The notes: generated by a model from the sequence alone, not told the origin. Shown: positions 8,706 to 18,290, counted from the stretch's first letter. The stretch: 64,000 bases of DNA from Vreelandella zhanjiangensis DSM 21076 (GCF_000377665.1 NZ_KB898649.1:1-64000), one strand, 5' to 3'. Translations and numbers: made by a program.

Positions 8706-10079
8706 GTGAGAGTGTCGCATTTGCCCCACTATCGTTTGATGAAACGCCCTTCGCTTCCGGTCAATACGCCTCTGGTAGATCGCTTACCGCCCGAAACCCG
8801 AGTTCAGCGCAGGCGCTTGCGGGCGTGCCACGAGTGTGACTGGGTATCGGCCTTGCCTCCCTTAGGCTCTGGAGAAAAAGCCAGCTGTCCGCGCTGTTCG
8901 CACGTATTGGTCAAACGTCACCGCTACCCAGCTCAGCGTAGTATGGCATTAGCCATTGCGGCACTAGTTGCATTAATAGTGGCAGTATCGTTTCCGTTTG
9001 TGAGTTTTAACGTCAGCGGTGTGGGTAACCGCATTGAGCTTGCGCAGACGGCAACAACCTTGATTGCCTTCCACCAGCCCGTGGTCGCCATCATTGTCAT
9101 TATGACTATCGCCGTGCTGCCCGCGGTTTACCTACTCAGCGTCATCTGGCTGCAGTTCGGTCTTTTACATGGCAAACCGTTAGCGTTTAGTCGCGATGTC
9201 GCGCGCTCCCTTGCTCATCTGACTCCTTGGATGATGGCTGATGTATTTATTATTGGGGCGCTGGTGAGCTTGATCAAAGTCGCTGGCCTTGCGGACATCG
9301 AACTGGGAATCTCTTTCTGGGCATTTTGTGTCTTTGCAGTGCTTTTATTAATGACCACTCAATCGATTGATGCCGATTGGATGTGGTTCTCTTTAGAGGG
9401 CGAGCCCCTCGCTCCGGAAGGCACACAAACCGGGATGACGGCCGCCAGCCAAAGCCTTACAGGCTGCCCTACCTGTGGGCTTATTAATGGGTTTTCCCAT
9501 GGGCATAAGTCTCGCTGTATACGTTGTCATGAAAAGCTCCATCATCGATTACCGTTTAGCTTACAGCGTACCTGGGCGCTGCTCGGCGCCGCGACCATCA
9601 TGTATATTCCGGCCAATGTTTATCCTATTATGACCACCACCAGCCTAGGGCACAGCGGCTCGTCTACGATTATTGGCGGCGTGGTTCAGCTCATGCAGAT
9701 GGGCTCCTGGCCAGTCGCGGCGGTTATTTTTATTGCCAGCGTTATCGTGCCGGTGGGTAAATTGCTGGCGCTTTCCTGGCTTTGCATTGCGGTACAGCGT
9801 AGCGGTCGACCCAATACTATTAGCCGCACCAAACTTTATCGAATCACCGAATTTATTGGCCGCTGGTCAATGGTTGATGTGTTTGTGGTGGCTATTCTGG
9901 TTGCCTTGATTCGCGCCGGCTCACTCATGTCGATCACCCCTGGCCCTGCCGCCCTAGCGTTTGCCTCAGTGGTGGTTTTGACCATGCTCGCCGCCATGAC
10001 CTTTGACCCCCGTTTAATATGGGATGCCCCCAAAACCAAGGCATCCACATCAGATAATCGCCACTCAGGGAGCCATTAA
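8706..10079 (+). CDS. pqiA: Paraquat-inducible protein A / LetA-like membrane protein
   Basis: This is a 457-residue protein with two tandem PqiA domains. Each begins with a zinc-ribbon-like CxxC pair (CHECDW with CPRCSHV near residues 40-65; CPTCGL with CIRCHEK near 255-280) followed by four membrane segments. PqiA/LetA proteins sit in the inner membrane and work with MCE proteins in lipid traffic between membranes. Its stop overlaps the pqiB start by one base. The start is uncertain: a GTG at 8706 is used here and an ATG at 8739 is equally possible; neither has a clear ribosome-binding site. A TTGACA lies at 8658-8663, but the matching -10 is poor. Confidence 0.87.
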   Translation: MRVSHLPHYRLMKRPSLPVNTPLVDRLPPETRVQRRRLRACHECDWVSALPPLGSGEKASCPRCSHVLVKRHRYPAQRSMALAIAALVALIVAVSFPFVSFNVSGVGNRIELAQTATTLIAFHQPVVAIIVIMTIAVLPAVYLLSVIWLQFGLLHGKPLAFSRDVARSLAHLTPWMMADVFIIGALVSLIKVAGLADIELGISFWAFCVFAVLLLMTTQSIDADWMWFSLEGEPLAPEGTQTGMTAASQSLTGCPTCGLINGFSHGHKSRCIRCHEKLHHRLPFSLQRTWALLGAATIMYIPANVYPIMTTTSLGHSGSSTIIGGVVQLMQMGSWPVAAVIFIASVIVPVGKLLALSWLCIAVQRSGRPNTISRTKLYRITEFIGRWSMVDVFVVAILVALIRAGSLMSITPGPAALAFASVVVLTMLAAMTFDPRLIWDAPKTKASTSDNRHSGSH

Positions 10080-11752
10080 TGGGTAATGATACCCCGATAA
10101 ACAATGAGCAAGAGCCTGACCTGAACAAGGCCAAGTCTTCTCGACAAACGCGTCTTTCACCCATCTGGATTGTGCCTATTGTGGCGATCATTATTGGGTT
10201 ATGGCTGGTATATGATAACTACACCAGTCGCGGCACGCTGATAACATTAACCATGAACAATGCCGAAGGTATCGAAGCGGGCAACACCCTCATTCGTAGC
10301 CGTAACGTTGAGATTGGGTTAGTGCAAAACGTCCAGCTCTCTGAAGACTTGAGCAGTGCCGTAATCACGGCCCGCATTCAGCCACAGGCCGACAAACTGC
10401 TGCGCGAGGATAGTCGTTTCTGGGTCGTCAAACCGCGTATTGGCCGTGAAGGCATCAGCGGCCTGGGTACCGTACTCTCAGGCGCCTATATACAGCTTGA
10501 ACCCGGAACTTCTGAAGAGCAGCGCCGCGAATTCCCGGTCAGCGATGTGCCACCGGTCGCAACGGCAGGCATGGCGGGTCTCAACATCAGCTTGATTAGT
10601 CAACTGGGCAACTCACTGCGCGTGGGCGATCCGGTTTCTTATCAAGGCTATACCGTTGGCCGTGTAGAAGAAGCCAGCTTTGATCCTGAATCGCGTACAA
10701 TGCAGCATCAGATTTTTATTGAAGAGCCTTACGCACAGCTGGTTACCGACAGCACGCGCTTCTGGTCGTCCAGCGGCGTAGACTTTCGCCTGGATGCCAA
10801 TGGCTTCCGGGTAAACGTCGAATCGCTTGAGGCCCTTTTGGGTGGCGGTGTCACGTTTGGCGTGCCTGAAGACTTGCCCATGGGCAGAAAGGTAGAACCC
10901 GGCGCCCGGTTTAATCTTTATGCCGATGAAGATGATGCCCGCGAAGGCACCTTTAACCGCTATTTAGAATACGTCCTATTGGTTGACGATACGGTACGCG
11001 GCCTTTCACGCGGCGCGCCTGTTGAATTTCGCGGCGTTCGGATGGGCACCGTAGCGGCGGTACCCTGGAACTTTACCGCGCCACAGCCCGACTCCCGCGC
11101 CCGCTTTGCGATTCCCGTGCTAATTCGCATTGAGCCCCAGCGCCTAGGTATTGAAAACTCAGATATCGACCTGGATGAATGGGAGGCGCGCTTTAACCGT
11201 TTGTTTAGCATAGGCCTTCGCGCCTCGCTTAAAAACGGCAATCTATTGACCGGCGCTCTATTTGTCGATCTTAACTTTCAACGCGATTCCGAAGAGAGAT
11301 ACATCGCTGAAACTTTTTCAGATCGAACGGTATTTCCCACTGTGGCCGGAGGATTTGCCCAAATTCAGGCGCAAATTACCAGCTTGCTGGATAAGCTAAA
11401 CGCGCTTGAAGTGGAGCCTTTACTTGCCGGGCTGGATCGCAACCTGCAGGCTTCTGAGCGCATGCTTGATGAAGTACGGGGCGTCAGCACCTCGCTCAAT
11501 CAGCTATTAAATGATCCTGAAACCCAGGCGGTGGGTGGCAACCTCAATGCGACGCTTGAAGAACTTCGCAGCACGCTACAAGGCGTTTCACCCTCGTCAC
11601 CGGCGTACCAGGATCTTACTTCAGCCATTGAGCGCCTGGACCGGTTAATGCGTGATTTGCAACCGCTAACCCGCACCCTGAATGATAATCCGCGGGCGCT
11701 GCTGTTTGATAACCTGGATGCTCAAGATCCGATACCGCGTGCACCGCGCTAA
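10079..11752 (+). CDS. pqiB: Intermembrane transport protein PqiB (MCE family)
   Basis: This 557-residue protein has a cytoplasmic N-terminus, one membrane anchor (about residues 31-47), then three MCE/MlaD beta-barrel domains (roughly 50-140, 160-250 and 290-400) and a C-terminal helical region likely to form a periplasmic needle (about 430-540). E. coli PqiB has the same three-domain plan and bridges the periplasm for lipid transport. It starts at an ATG sharing a base with the pqiA stop and is followed by lipoprotein gene pqiC, so the full pqiABC set is present. Confidence 0.92.
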   Translation: MGNDTPINNEQEPDLNKAKSSRQTRLSPIWIVPIVAIIIGLWLVYDNYTSRGTLITLTMNNAEGIEAGNTLIRSRNVEIGLVQNVQLSEDLSSAVITARIQPQADKLLREDSRFWVVKPRIGREGISGLGTVLSGAYIQLEPGTSEEQRREFPVSDVPPVATAGMAGLNISLISQLGNSLRVGDPVSYQGYTVGRVEEASFDPESRTMQHQIFIEEPYAQLVTDSTRFWSSSGVDFRLDANGFRVNVESLEALLGGGVTFGVPEDLPMGRKVEPGARFNLYADEDDAREGTFNRYLEYVLLVDDTVRGLSRGAPVEFRGVRMGTVAAVPWNFTAPQPDSRARFAIPVLIRIEPQRLGIENSDIDLDEWEARFNRLFSIGLRASLKNGNLLTGALFVDLNFQRDSEERYIAETFSDRTVFPTVAGGFAQIQAQITSLLDKLNALEVEPLLAGLDRNLQASERMLDEVRGVSTSLNQLLNDPETQAVGGNLNATLEELRSTLQGVSPSSPAYQDLTSAIERLDRLMRDLQPLTRTLNDNPRALLFDNLDAQDPIPRAPR

Positions 11753-11765
11753 GAAGGACAACGTT

Positions 11766-12380
11766 ATGCGCTTACTATGTTTAAACCGCTTATCGCTGCT
11801 GGGTTTAAAAGGCTTATCGCTGCTGGCCCTATGCCTTATGCTTACCGCCTGTGCAAGCACCGTCACTCCTCCTGCGCGCTATATGCTACCCAGCAGTCAG
11901 TTGGCCAACACGCCGAACAATCCTCAGGGAACACTGCAGCTGAGTTCGCCGCGGCTTGCTCACTACCTGGATGTCGACGGCATCATCATGCAGCTGGATG
12001 ATATTACGCTTAACGAAGCACGCGAACATCAGTGGGCTGAAAGCATTGGCCGACAGCTTTCGCGCAGTTTGCGTACGCGTTTATCCCAAGAGCTACCGCT
12101 GATTCGGGTAGTGCGTGACGACATTAGCCAGCCCGAAGCACTTAGCCTGCGCCTGGAAGTCGACCAGTTCCAGGGGCGTCACGATGGCTTGGCGATTGCA
12201 ACCGGCCAATGGCAGTTACGCAGTGCCAGTAACGAGCTGCTTGCCATGGAGAGCTTTTCAGCACAGACGGCGCTGGATGACGATGGCTACCCCGCTTTGG
12301 TGCGCGCCTTAGGCGCCAGCTGGGATGACGTAGCCAAACAAATTGCCGATCAGATACGTCAAGGCAACTATTTTAACTAA
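11766..12380 (+). CDS. pqiC: Outer-membrane lipoprotein PqiC
   Basis: This 204-residue ABC-type transport auxiliary lipoprotein (PqiC/YmbA family) has an N-terminal signal ending in a lipobox, LMLTAC at about residues 24-29. It would anchor in the outer membrane and dock the PqiB needle. The start at 11766 is chosen because AAGGA lies 8-12 nt upstream and the lipoprotein signal begins there; a longer in-frame reading from 11682 would run back into pqiB. It is 13 nt downstream of pqiB, forming a three-gene operon. Confidence 0.88.
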   Translation: MRLLCLNRLSLLGLKGLSLLALCLMLTACASTVTPPARYMLPSSQLANTPNNPQGTLQLSSPRLAHYLDVDGIIMQLDDITLNEAREHQWAESIGRQLSRSLRTRLSQELPLIRVVRDDISQPEALSLRLEVDQFQGRHDGLAIATGQWQLRSASNELLAMESFSAQTALDDDGYPALVRALGASWDDVAKQIADQIRQGNYFN

Positions 12381-12424
12381 TCACGATTTCGCCAGGCCTA
12401 GTCTCGTCAACCAAACGCGACAAG

Positions 12425-12467
12425 TATGCCCGCCTTGTACAATCTTCATGTTACACTGGCGGGCATA
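12425..12467 (+). terminator. Hairpin downstream of pqiC (probable terminator)
   Basis: A perfect 10-bp inverted repeat (TATGCCCGCC / GGCGGGCATA) with a 23-nt loop starts 45 nt after the pqiC stop. Only a short TTT follows, so termination is plausible but not certain. Confidence 0.5.
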
Positions 12468-12580
12468 TTTAGGGTTGCAACATATTGCAATACCCGCTGT
12501 CAGAAGTATCCACTGTTAAATGCCCGTCTCTTCCATACTGACCACTCTATTTCGTTATGGTCATTCGTGGCTAATCAACG

Positions 12581-12629
12581 ATCATCGCGGTGTAGCGAAT
12601 TATCTGGCAAACTTCGCTGCCGCGATGAT
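12581..12629 (+). promoter_or_regulatory. Strong hairpin in the leader of the RhlE-like helicase gene
   Basis: ATCATCGCGG (12581-12590) pairs with CCGCGATGAT (12620-12629), and inside it AGCGAA (12594-12599) pairs with TTCGCT (12613-12618). The result is about 16 bp with a small internal loop and a 13-nt apical loop. It ends 86 nt before the helicase start and has no immediate T-run, so it looks like a structured leader rather than a terminator. The rest of the 12381-12715 gap shows nothing else I can support. Confidence 0.55.
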
Positions 12630-12715
12630 TATTATCCTCGCCTTTTGAAAAAAATACGCCTAGCAACAACGCTTTTTAAGTAGCTGTTGCCTTGTTAGGC
12701 GACTGCGGAGAACGC

Positions 12716-13969
12716 ATGAGCTTTTCTGAACTTGGTCTGCATGAAGATTTATTACGCGCCATTACGGCGCAAGGCTATACCCAGCCTACCCCGATCCAAT
12801 TAAAGGCCATTCCGGTTGTTTTAGAAGGTCGCGATTTACTCGCGAGCGCCCAAACGGGCACAGGTAAAACGGCAGGTTTTACCCTGCCGATGCTGCAGCG
12901 TCTTTCAGGTGGCAAGCGCCCCGGAAAACGTCAGATTCGCGCGCTGGTGTTAACCCCCACGCGCGAGCTGGCAGCCCAGGTAGGGGAAAGTGTATCCACC
13001 TATGGCAAGCACCTCTCTTTACGCTCACATACTATTTTTGGTGGCGTCGGCCAACAGCCTCAAGTCGATGCGATTAAAGCCGGCCTGGACGTATTGATTG
13101 CCACGCCGGGTCGCCTGCTGGACCTTCAGCAGCAGGGCCATGTCGATCTTTCGGCTATCGAAATTTTAGTGCTTGATGAAGCCGACCGCATGTTGGATAT
13201 GGGCTTTATTCACGACATTAAACGCGTGCTGCGCCTGGTACCCAAGCAGCGTCAAAATCTGCTGTTCTCAGCCACGTTCTCCAATGAAATTCAAACGCTG
13301 GCCCAGCAGTTACTGGATAATCCGGCGCTTATTGAAGTTGCTCCGCGTAACACGACCGCCGAAAAAATCGAACAGGCCGTTTACCGCGTAGATCGCGATA
13401 AAAAGCGCGAACTGCTGGCCCATCTGATCCAGCGCCATGGCTGGTTTCAGGTATTGGTTTTCACCCGTACCAAGCACGGAGCCAACCGGCTTGCCGAGCA
13501 GCTTTCCAAGCAAGATATTCCGGCCATGGCGATTCACGGAAATAAAAGCCAGGGCGCGCGTACGCGAGCACTGGGTGCGTTCAAAAGCGGTGATCTACAG
13601 GTACTGGTCGCCACCGATATCGCCGCGCGCGGGCTTGATATCAGCGAGCTCCCCCACGTGGTGAATTTTGAACTGCCTAACGTCGCCGAAGACTACGTAC
13701 ACCGCATTGGTCGTACAGGCCGGGCCGGCAGCAATGGCGCAGCAGTTTCATTGGTATGTGTCGATGAGCATGGACTGCTGGGCAATATCGAGCGCTTAAT
13801 CAAGCAAAACCTGACCAAGCATATCGAACCCGGCTTTGAGCCCGACCCGAACGCCAAACCCGAGCCCATCGAGAATGGCCGTCGTCAGCGCCAACCTCAA
13901 GCGCGCCGTAAACCGAGTGGCGAAGCCGCAAAACCCAGCGGTGAACGCCGCCGGCGCGCGCGCCGCTAG
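12716..13969 (+). CDS. rhlE: DEAD-box RNA helicase (RhlE-like)
   Basis: This 417-residue ATP-dependent RNA helicase shows the full motif set: the Q motif (GYTQPTPIQ), [38 protein letters not shown] and [11 protein letters not shown] basic, Pro/Arg-rich tail follows after about residue 375. RhlE proteins act in ribosome assembly and mRNA turnover and in cold adaptation. The ATG at 12716 follows GGAG with good spacing, so the upstream in-frame TTG is not used. The RhlE assignment within DEAD-box proteins rests on size and the short basic tail. Confidence 0.9.
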   Translation: MSFSELGLHEDLLRAITAQGYTQPTPIQLKAIPVVLEGRDLLASAQTGTGKTAGFTLPMLQRLSGGKRPGKRQIRALVLTPTRELAAQVGESVSTYGKHLSLRSHTIFGGVGQQPQVDAIKAGLDVLIATPGRLLDLQQQGHVDLSAIEILVLDEADRMLDMGFIHDIKRVLRLVPKQRQNLLFSATFSNEIQTLAQQLLDNPALIEVAPRNTTAEKIEQAVYRVDRDKKRELLAHLIQRHGWFQVLVFTRTKHGANRLAEQLSKQDIPAMAIHGNKSQGARTRALGAFKSGDLQVLVATDIAARGLDISELPHVVNFELPNVAEDYVHRIGRTGRAGSNGAAVSLVCVDEHGLLGNIERLIKQNLTKHIEPGFEPDPNAKPEPIENGRRQRQPQARRKPSGEAAKPSGERRRRARR

Positions 13970-13980
13970 CCCATCGGAAA

Positions 13981-14013
13981 GGAATATGCGAAGGTTATGC
14001 CCTCGCATATTCC
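13981..14013 (+). terminator. Hairpin after the RhlE-like helicase gene
   Basis: An 11-bp perfect stem (GGAATATGCGA / TCGCATATTCC) with an 11-nt loop starts 11 nt after the helicase stop and can extend outward through CATCGG/CCGATG with a bulge. The T-rich tract downstream is weak. Probable terminator. Confidence 0.5.
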
Positions 14014-14047
14014 GATGCGTTGACTAAAACATTTTCAGGGAGCGATC

Positions 14048-14551
14048 ATGTCCTCATCTCAACTTATTGCTGACTACCGGCAGTGGCTTAGTTTTCAACG
14101 TCAAGAACAGCTTAGCCGTGAGCACCAGGGGATTTCACAACGCCTGGAAGATGCTCGCGCCTCTTCAAAACAGGTCGTCCAGGCTTACCGCAGCATGGCG
14201 GAAAAAGCATCCACTGAAGGCGCCTGCTACCGCACGCTGTTTCTACGTGAACGTGATGATAATGTAGCGCTGCCCTGTGAAGGCTGGCTGTTTATTCGCC
14301 GCGTTTTGAGTGAAGACAACAGCACCCGCGTACGCGCCACGCTGATTGAAACATTTACGCTGGAAGACGGCACTATTGCACCGGGCGACAAACCCGCTCA
14401 AAAAGTGACGCTGGAAATCTACGACAAGCTGGATATCAATCAGGGCATGCGCACCAGCGTTCGTGTTGATTGCCTGGAAACGCCACAGGATTACAACTTC
14501 ATCACGCTACTTGATGCAGTTCGCGGTGATTTACGCCCCCACCTCAAGTAA
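14048..14551 (+). CDS. Conserved hypothetical protein
   Basis: This 167-residue soluble protein is one I do not recognise. Residues 1-55 are polar and probably helical (many Gln, Arg, Glu); the rest looks like a beta-rich domain with repeated Glu/Asp, Arg and Val patterns. No signal peptide, membrane segment or known catalytic motif is visible. GGGAGCGATC precedes the ATG. It sits 6 nt before the NimT-like transporter gene, so the two are probably cotranscribed. Codon use looks like the neighbours. Confidence 0.7.
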   Translation: MSSSQLIADYRQWLSFQRQEQLSREHQGISQRLEDARASSKQVVQAYRSMAEKASTEGACYRTLFLRERDDNVALPCEGWLFIRRVLSEDNSTRVRATLIETFTLEDGTIAPGDKPAQKVTLEIYDKLDINQGMRTSVRVDCLETPQDYNFITLLDAVRGDLRPHLK

Positions 14552-14557
14552 ACACTG

Positions 14558-15757
14558 ATGATTTCCCGTCGCTCGCTCACCTTTATTCTATTGATGGTTG
14601 TCGTGGGGCTGAATTTACGCCCCGCGCTTTCCTCAGTGGCACCTCTGCTCACTCGCTTACAGGAAACTGCAGGGCTTTCGGCCGCAAGCGCGGGGGTCCT
14701 TACCACCCTTCCCGTGCTGTTCCTAGGTTTAGCTGCGCCAATGGCGCCACTGCTGGCCCAACGCCTGGGTAGTGAGCGAGCGCTTAGCGCAGCGCTCTTA
14801 CTGCTTGCGGCAGGCTTAATTCTGCGCGGCTTGCCACTGCCAGGTGTGCTGTTTATAGGCTCGGCCATGGCCGGTGGCGCCATTGGGATCAGCGGCACCT
14901 TGTTGCCTGCACTTGTTAAGCGCGAACTACCTGAAAGCGCTGATCTCCTGACAGGCCTTTACACCATGGCGCTCTGCCTTGGCGGGGCACTGGGTGCTGG
15001 TCTAAGCGTACCTCTCACCGATTGGCTAGGGAGCTGGCAGGCAAGTCTTATGAGCTGGGCATTGCTTGCCGTATTTGCGCTCGCGCTTTGGCACTTTCAG
15101 ATGCCTAACAGCCACACCCAGCATGCACCTCAAGTTCCTAATGCCGGTCTTTTACGGCTACTGCGCAAACCGCTCACATGGCATGTGATGCTGTTTATGG
15201 GCATTCAATCGTCGATGGCCTATATCGTGTTTGGCTGGCTACCTACACTACTGGTCGACCGTGGTTACGATGAGGCCAGCGCGGGCTGGACTATGGCTAT
15301 TTCAATTATGTGCCAGTTGGGCTCAGCTCTGGGCGCACCTTGGCTTGCCAGGCTGGGTCGTGACCAGCGGCCTGCGCTTTTACTGGTATTACTCAGCACG
15401 GCAGCCGGGCTTTGGATGCTGCTGATTGCGCCCCTGGCATGGAAATGGCCCGGCGCTGTCTTTTTAGGTTTAGGGCAAGGTGGCAGCTTCAGCTTAGCGC
15501 TTAGCCTGCTGGTATTACGCACTGCCAATTCACGCCTGGCAGGCCAGCTATCCGGCTTAGTGCAAGGCGGAGGATATATGATCGCCGCTCTGGGCCCCTT
15601 TAGCGTCGGTTTGCTGCTTCAATCAGGTATTCACGCTGATCATATTGCCTGGCTGTTGATTTTATTGGTTGGTATCTGTTGCGGTTTTGCCCTTCTGGTG
15701 GGGCGCAGACGTCAGCTGGATGATCAAAACGGTGTTCTTCAGGTCCACCGCCATTAA
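14558..15757 (+). CDS. MFS transporter, CynX/NimT family
   Basis: This 399-residue major facilitator has about 12 membrane segments. The N-terminal GLNLRPALSSVAPLL is characteristic of the CynX/NimT (YeaN) branch, which includes cyanate and 2-nitroimidazole transporters. The substrate here cannot be read from sequence, and no cyanase gene is nearby. It follows the hypothetical gene at 14048-14551 by 6 nt, with no clear ribosome-binding site of its own, which suggests coupling. The basic C-terminal tail (GRRRQLDDQ) is cytoplasmic by the positive-inside rule. Confidence 0.85.
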   Translation: MISRRSLTFILLMVVVGLNLRPALSSVAPLLTRLQETAGLSAASAGVLTTLPVLFLGLAAPMAPLLAQRLGSERALSAALLLLAAGLILRGLPLPGVLFIGSAMAGGAIGISGTLLPALVKRELPESADLLTGLYTMALCLGGALGAGLSVPLTDWLGSWQASLMSWALLAVFALALWHFQMPNSHTQHAPQVPNAGLLRLLRKPLTWHVMLFMGIQSSMAYIVFGWLPTLLVDRGYDEASAGWTMAISIMCQLGSALGAPWLARLGRDQRPALLLVLLSTAAGLWMLLIAPLAWKWPGAVFLGLGQGGSFSLALSLLVLRTANSRLAGQLSGLVQGGGYMIAALGPFSVGLLLQSGIHADHIAWLLILLVGICCGFALLVGRRRQLDDQNGVLQVHRH

Positions 15758-15814
15758 CCCGTACTGCCTTTAAAAGCATTTTAAAAACATCATTGAAAGC
15801 GTTAGGAAGACCGT

Positions 15815-16885
15815 ATGAGTACCTTATCCCGCTTAGCCCAAGCCACCCCCACCCAAGAGCGCCTTTTGGTGATTTATACAGGTGGAACCATTGGTATGCA
15901 GCAGGCAGATAACGGGCTTACCCCCGGCGGTAATTTTGCTCAGCGTATGGCAAAAGCGTTAAGCCAACTGCCTATCGCGCAGCAACAGTTACTGCCAGCC
16001 TATGATGTTATTAGCTATCCCACTTTAATTGATTCCAGTACGGCCACTCCAGTTAACTGGCAGCTGTTGGCGGGCGATATTTCATCCCGTTTAACCGGGT
16101 ATCGTGGCTTTGTAATCATCCACGGTACCGATACGCTTAGCTGGACCGCGGCCAGCCTCGCCTATCAACTTCAGGGCGTGGATCGTCCCGTCGTATTAAC
16201 CGGCGCCATGCTGCCGCTGGAAGCGCCCGGTAGCGATGGACTGGATAACCTGCACGGCGCTCTACGCTTTGCGGCCACTGCCGAGCTACAGGAAGTAGCT
16301 ATCTATTTCGCCAACCGGCTGATGCGCGGCGTAAGGGCGATAAAGCAACATAGCAGCGCATTAACAGCGTTTTCGACCCCCGACTACCCACTACTTGGCG
16401 AACGAGTAGACGACGACTTCGTTTATTATCCAAGCCGTGGGCTGGGGTTACAGCAGCGTGGTGCGCCGCGCTTTGAGCTATCCGATTACCAAGGCCTAAG
16501 CCAAGGGGAAGTGGTACGTATCGCGCTGTGGCCAGGTATGGCGGCCTGGCAGCTGGATGCCTGGCTAAGTGACCCACGTGTTAAAGGAGCGGTTTTACAG
16601 CTTTGGGGGGCTGGCAATCTACCCAACGACCCGGCGTTGCTTAACCTCTTGGCCGCAGCCAGCGGTGAGGGGAAGCTATTGGCGGCTATCAGTCTTTGCC
16701 CGGAAGGCAGCGTCCACATGGGCGCTTATGCGGCGGGCCAAGGATTGACGGATGCCGGAGTGTTATCGGGAGACGCCATGACGCCTGAGGCCACGTTTAC
16801 CAAGCTGGTGCATCTGTTGGCCCAACCCATTGGCTTCGATGTGCAGCGCCAGCGTTTTCTCACCTCGCTAGTGGGCGAGCGCTAA
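15815..16885 (+). CDS. ansA: Cytoplasmic (type I) L-asparaginase
   Basis: This 356-residue asparaginase hydrolyses asparagine to aspartate and ammonia. The two signature blocks are YTGGTIGM (residues 21-28, nucleophile Thr at about 25) and HGTDTLSW (103-110, Thr105-Asp106), followed by TGAMLPLEAPGSDGLDNL. The absence of a signal peptide favours the low-affinity cytoplasmic type I enzyme over the periplasmic type II. The ATG is preceded by AGGAAG. It appears monocistronic. Confidence 0.92.
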   Translation: MSTLSRLAQATPTQERLLVIYTGGTIGMQQADNGLTPGGNFAQRMAKALSQLPIAQQQLLPAYDVISYPTLIDSSTATPVNWQLLAGDISSRLTGYRGFVIIHGTDTLSWTAASLAYQLQGVDRPVVLTGAMLPLEAPGSDGLDNLHGALRFAATAELQEVAIYFANRLMRGVRAIKQHSSALTAFSTPDYPLLGERVDDDFVYYPSRGLGLQQRGAPRFELSDYQGLSQGEVVRIALWPGMAAWQLDAWLSDPRVKGAVLQLWGAGNLPNDPALLNLLAAASGEGKLLAAISLCPEGSVHMGAYAAGQGLTDAGVLSGDAMTPEATFTKLVHLLAQPIGFDVQRQRFLTSLVGER

Positions 16886-16954
16886 TAGCGGTTGCGAAAT
16901 CAATAATTTACGCTATGGTTAACCAGTAGCAACCCATTGAAGGAGCGCATAATT

Positions 16955-17194
16955 ATGGAAAAGCCGGTGCATTTTTTTAGTGATCTTTTTGAACAGCTAG
17001 GCCTACCTTCAGATCCCGATTCGATTGAGCAATTTATCAAGCGTCATCGCCCCTTACCCAAAGAGATGTTGCTTGCCGACGCTCCTTGCTGGAACGAAGG
17101 CCAGGCCGACTTTCTTCGCGAAGCGATTGAAGACGATGCCGACTGGGCGGAGTTGGTTGACCACCTCGATGTAGCAATGCACCAGGGCGGTTAA
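16955..17194 (+). CDS. DUF2789 family small protein
   Basis: This 79-residue acidic protein has the conserved DUF2789 pattern: FSDLFEQLGLPSD at the start, FIKRHRPL in the middle and DADWAELVDHLD near the end. The family is found in many gammaproteobacteria and has no known function. The start is the ATG at 16955, because AAGGAG lies 9 nt upstream; a TTG at 16937 would put the ribosome-binding site inside the gene. It ends 21 nt before the convergent VTT-domain gene. Confidence 0.82.
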   Translation: MEKPVHFFSDLFEQLGLPSDPDSIEQFIKRHRPLPKEMLLADAPCWNEGQADFLREAIEDDADWAELVDHLDVAMHQGG

Positions 17195-17215
17195 GTTTTT
17201 TTATTACCATAGAGC

Positions 17216-17881
17216 TTAACTTTTGGGCGCTGCTCTCGAGCGGCGCTTGAACCAGGCCCCAACCAATAAAAGAAGCGTTAATGCAAGAAGCGGTAGCAGC
17301 ACGTCAAACTGTAACGGATCTCCCTCCTCTATAGCTTCAATTGCCCCGTATATAGCACTGCTGTAAACCGCCCATTTAACCGAGAGGCCAATGGCCGCCG
17401 CAAGCAAAAAAACCGTTAGCGGAATACGGCTTAATCCCGCCGCAAAGTTGATAACCGCGTGAGGGAAGCCGGGCAGGATGCGCAGCGCGCACTGAGTGAG
17501 CAAATCACTTCTATCCTGAAGCGTTTTCATTATTTTAAGAGTCAGCCCTTTCGGCTGCCACGCAGCGCTGGTGCGTGCCGCCAATTGATAGCCGCCAAAT
17601 GCACCAGCAACGCTTCCCAGTGTTAACAGACAAGTGGCGATAAGCGGAGGATAAAAAGGTGCTATCAACCATAAGCCGATACTTGACGGCAAGCCGGTTG
17701 CCAACGTAACCGCCATAATAACGACCACACCAGCAACGACTACTGGATGATGCATCCATTGTGACATGCCGTACTTAACGGTCATTAAATCCGGTGAATA
17801 GCTAATCCATAAGAAGGCCACCAGGGCAATACAACCAGCTGCTACGCCCAAGCGCCAGTAAAGGCCTAAAGCTCTATACAT
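17216..17881 (-). CDS. TVP38/TMEM64 (VTT-domain) membrane protein
   Basis: This 221-residue inner-membrane protein has about five to six membrane segments and the VTT/DedA-like core: GLPSSIGLWLIAPFYPP (about residues 63-79) and RILPGFPHAVINFAAGLSR (about 131-150, re-entrant). Some members of the superfamily act as lipid scramblases or transporters. The function here is not established. It overlaps the upstream SRPBCC gene by 8 nt, so they are likely cotranscribed and coupled. Confidence 0.8.
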   Translation of the reverse strand: MYRALGLYWRLGVAAGCIALVAFLWISYSPDLMTVKYGMSQWMHHPVVVAGVVVIMAVTLATGLPSSIGLWLIAPFYPPLIATCLLTLGSVAGAFGGYQLAARTSAAWQPKGLTLKIMKTLQDRSDLLTQCALRILPGFPHAVINFAAGLSRIPLTVFLLAAAIGLSVKWAVYSSAIYGAIEAIEEGDPLQFDVLLPLLALTLLLLVGAWFKRRSRAAPKS

Positions 17882-18290
17882 TCAGTCGCGCCTCAACGCG
17901 CTCCAGAATCTGCCGGCTTACCTTACCCACTAACGGCTTGGCGGCCTTGTTAACGGCTTTTTCCATTAACCGGTTACCGATTTCATAGCTAAGCGTTAAT
18001 GACACTTCCGTTCCTTCAGGCACTTCACGTAGCTGATAACGTCCCTGATTTTTCACCCCGTCAATGGACTCCCAGGCAAGCACATGCGGCGCCTGAATCT
18101 CCGTCACCGCTACTTCAAATGCCCAATCCATACCCACGGCACGTACATGCCAACGGTAGTGATTATTACCCAACGTATCGATAGAGCGTATTAAGTCGGA
18201 ATAATCAGCAAAATCTTCCACTCGACGTAATAACTCAAACACGCGCTCGGGCGGTGCGTTAATAATTTCACTGTGTTCTATAGTGGCCAT
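17874..18290 (-). CDS. SRPBCC (START-like) domain protein
   Basis: This 138-residue single-domain protein has the SRPBCC pattern: an N-terminal strand with IINAPPERVFELL, a central antiparallel sheet (WHVRAVGMDW..., VLAWESIDG), and a long C-terminal helix. Such folds bind lipids or other hydrophobic ligands. The ATG at 18290 is chosen because AGAGG lies just upstream and the family begins at this point; the longer in-frame reading to 18524 has no family resemblance and crosses the queC promoter region. Confidence 0.8.
   Translation of the reverse strand: MATIEHSEIINAPPERVFELLRRVEDFADYSDLIRSIDTLGNNHYRWHVRAVGMDWAFEVAVTEIQAPHVLAWESIDGVKNQGRYQLREVPEGTEVSLTLSYEIGNRLMEKAVNKAAKPLVGKVSRQILERVEARLNV

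Noticed and set aside
12426..12683. 85-codon reading frame between pqiC and the helicase gene
   Set aside because: It runs through two hairpins, lacks a ribosome-binding site, and its composition is unlike a gene.
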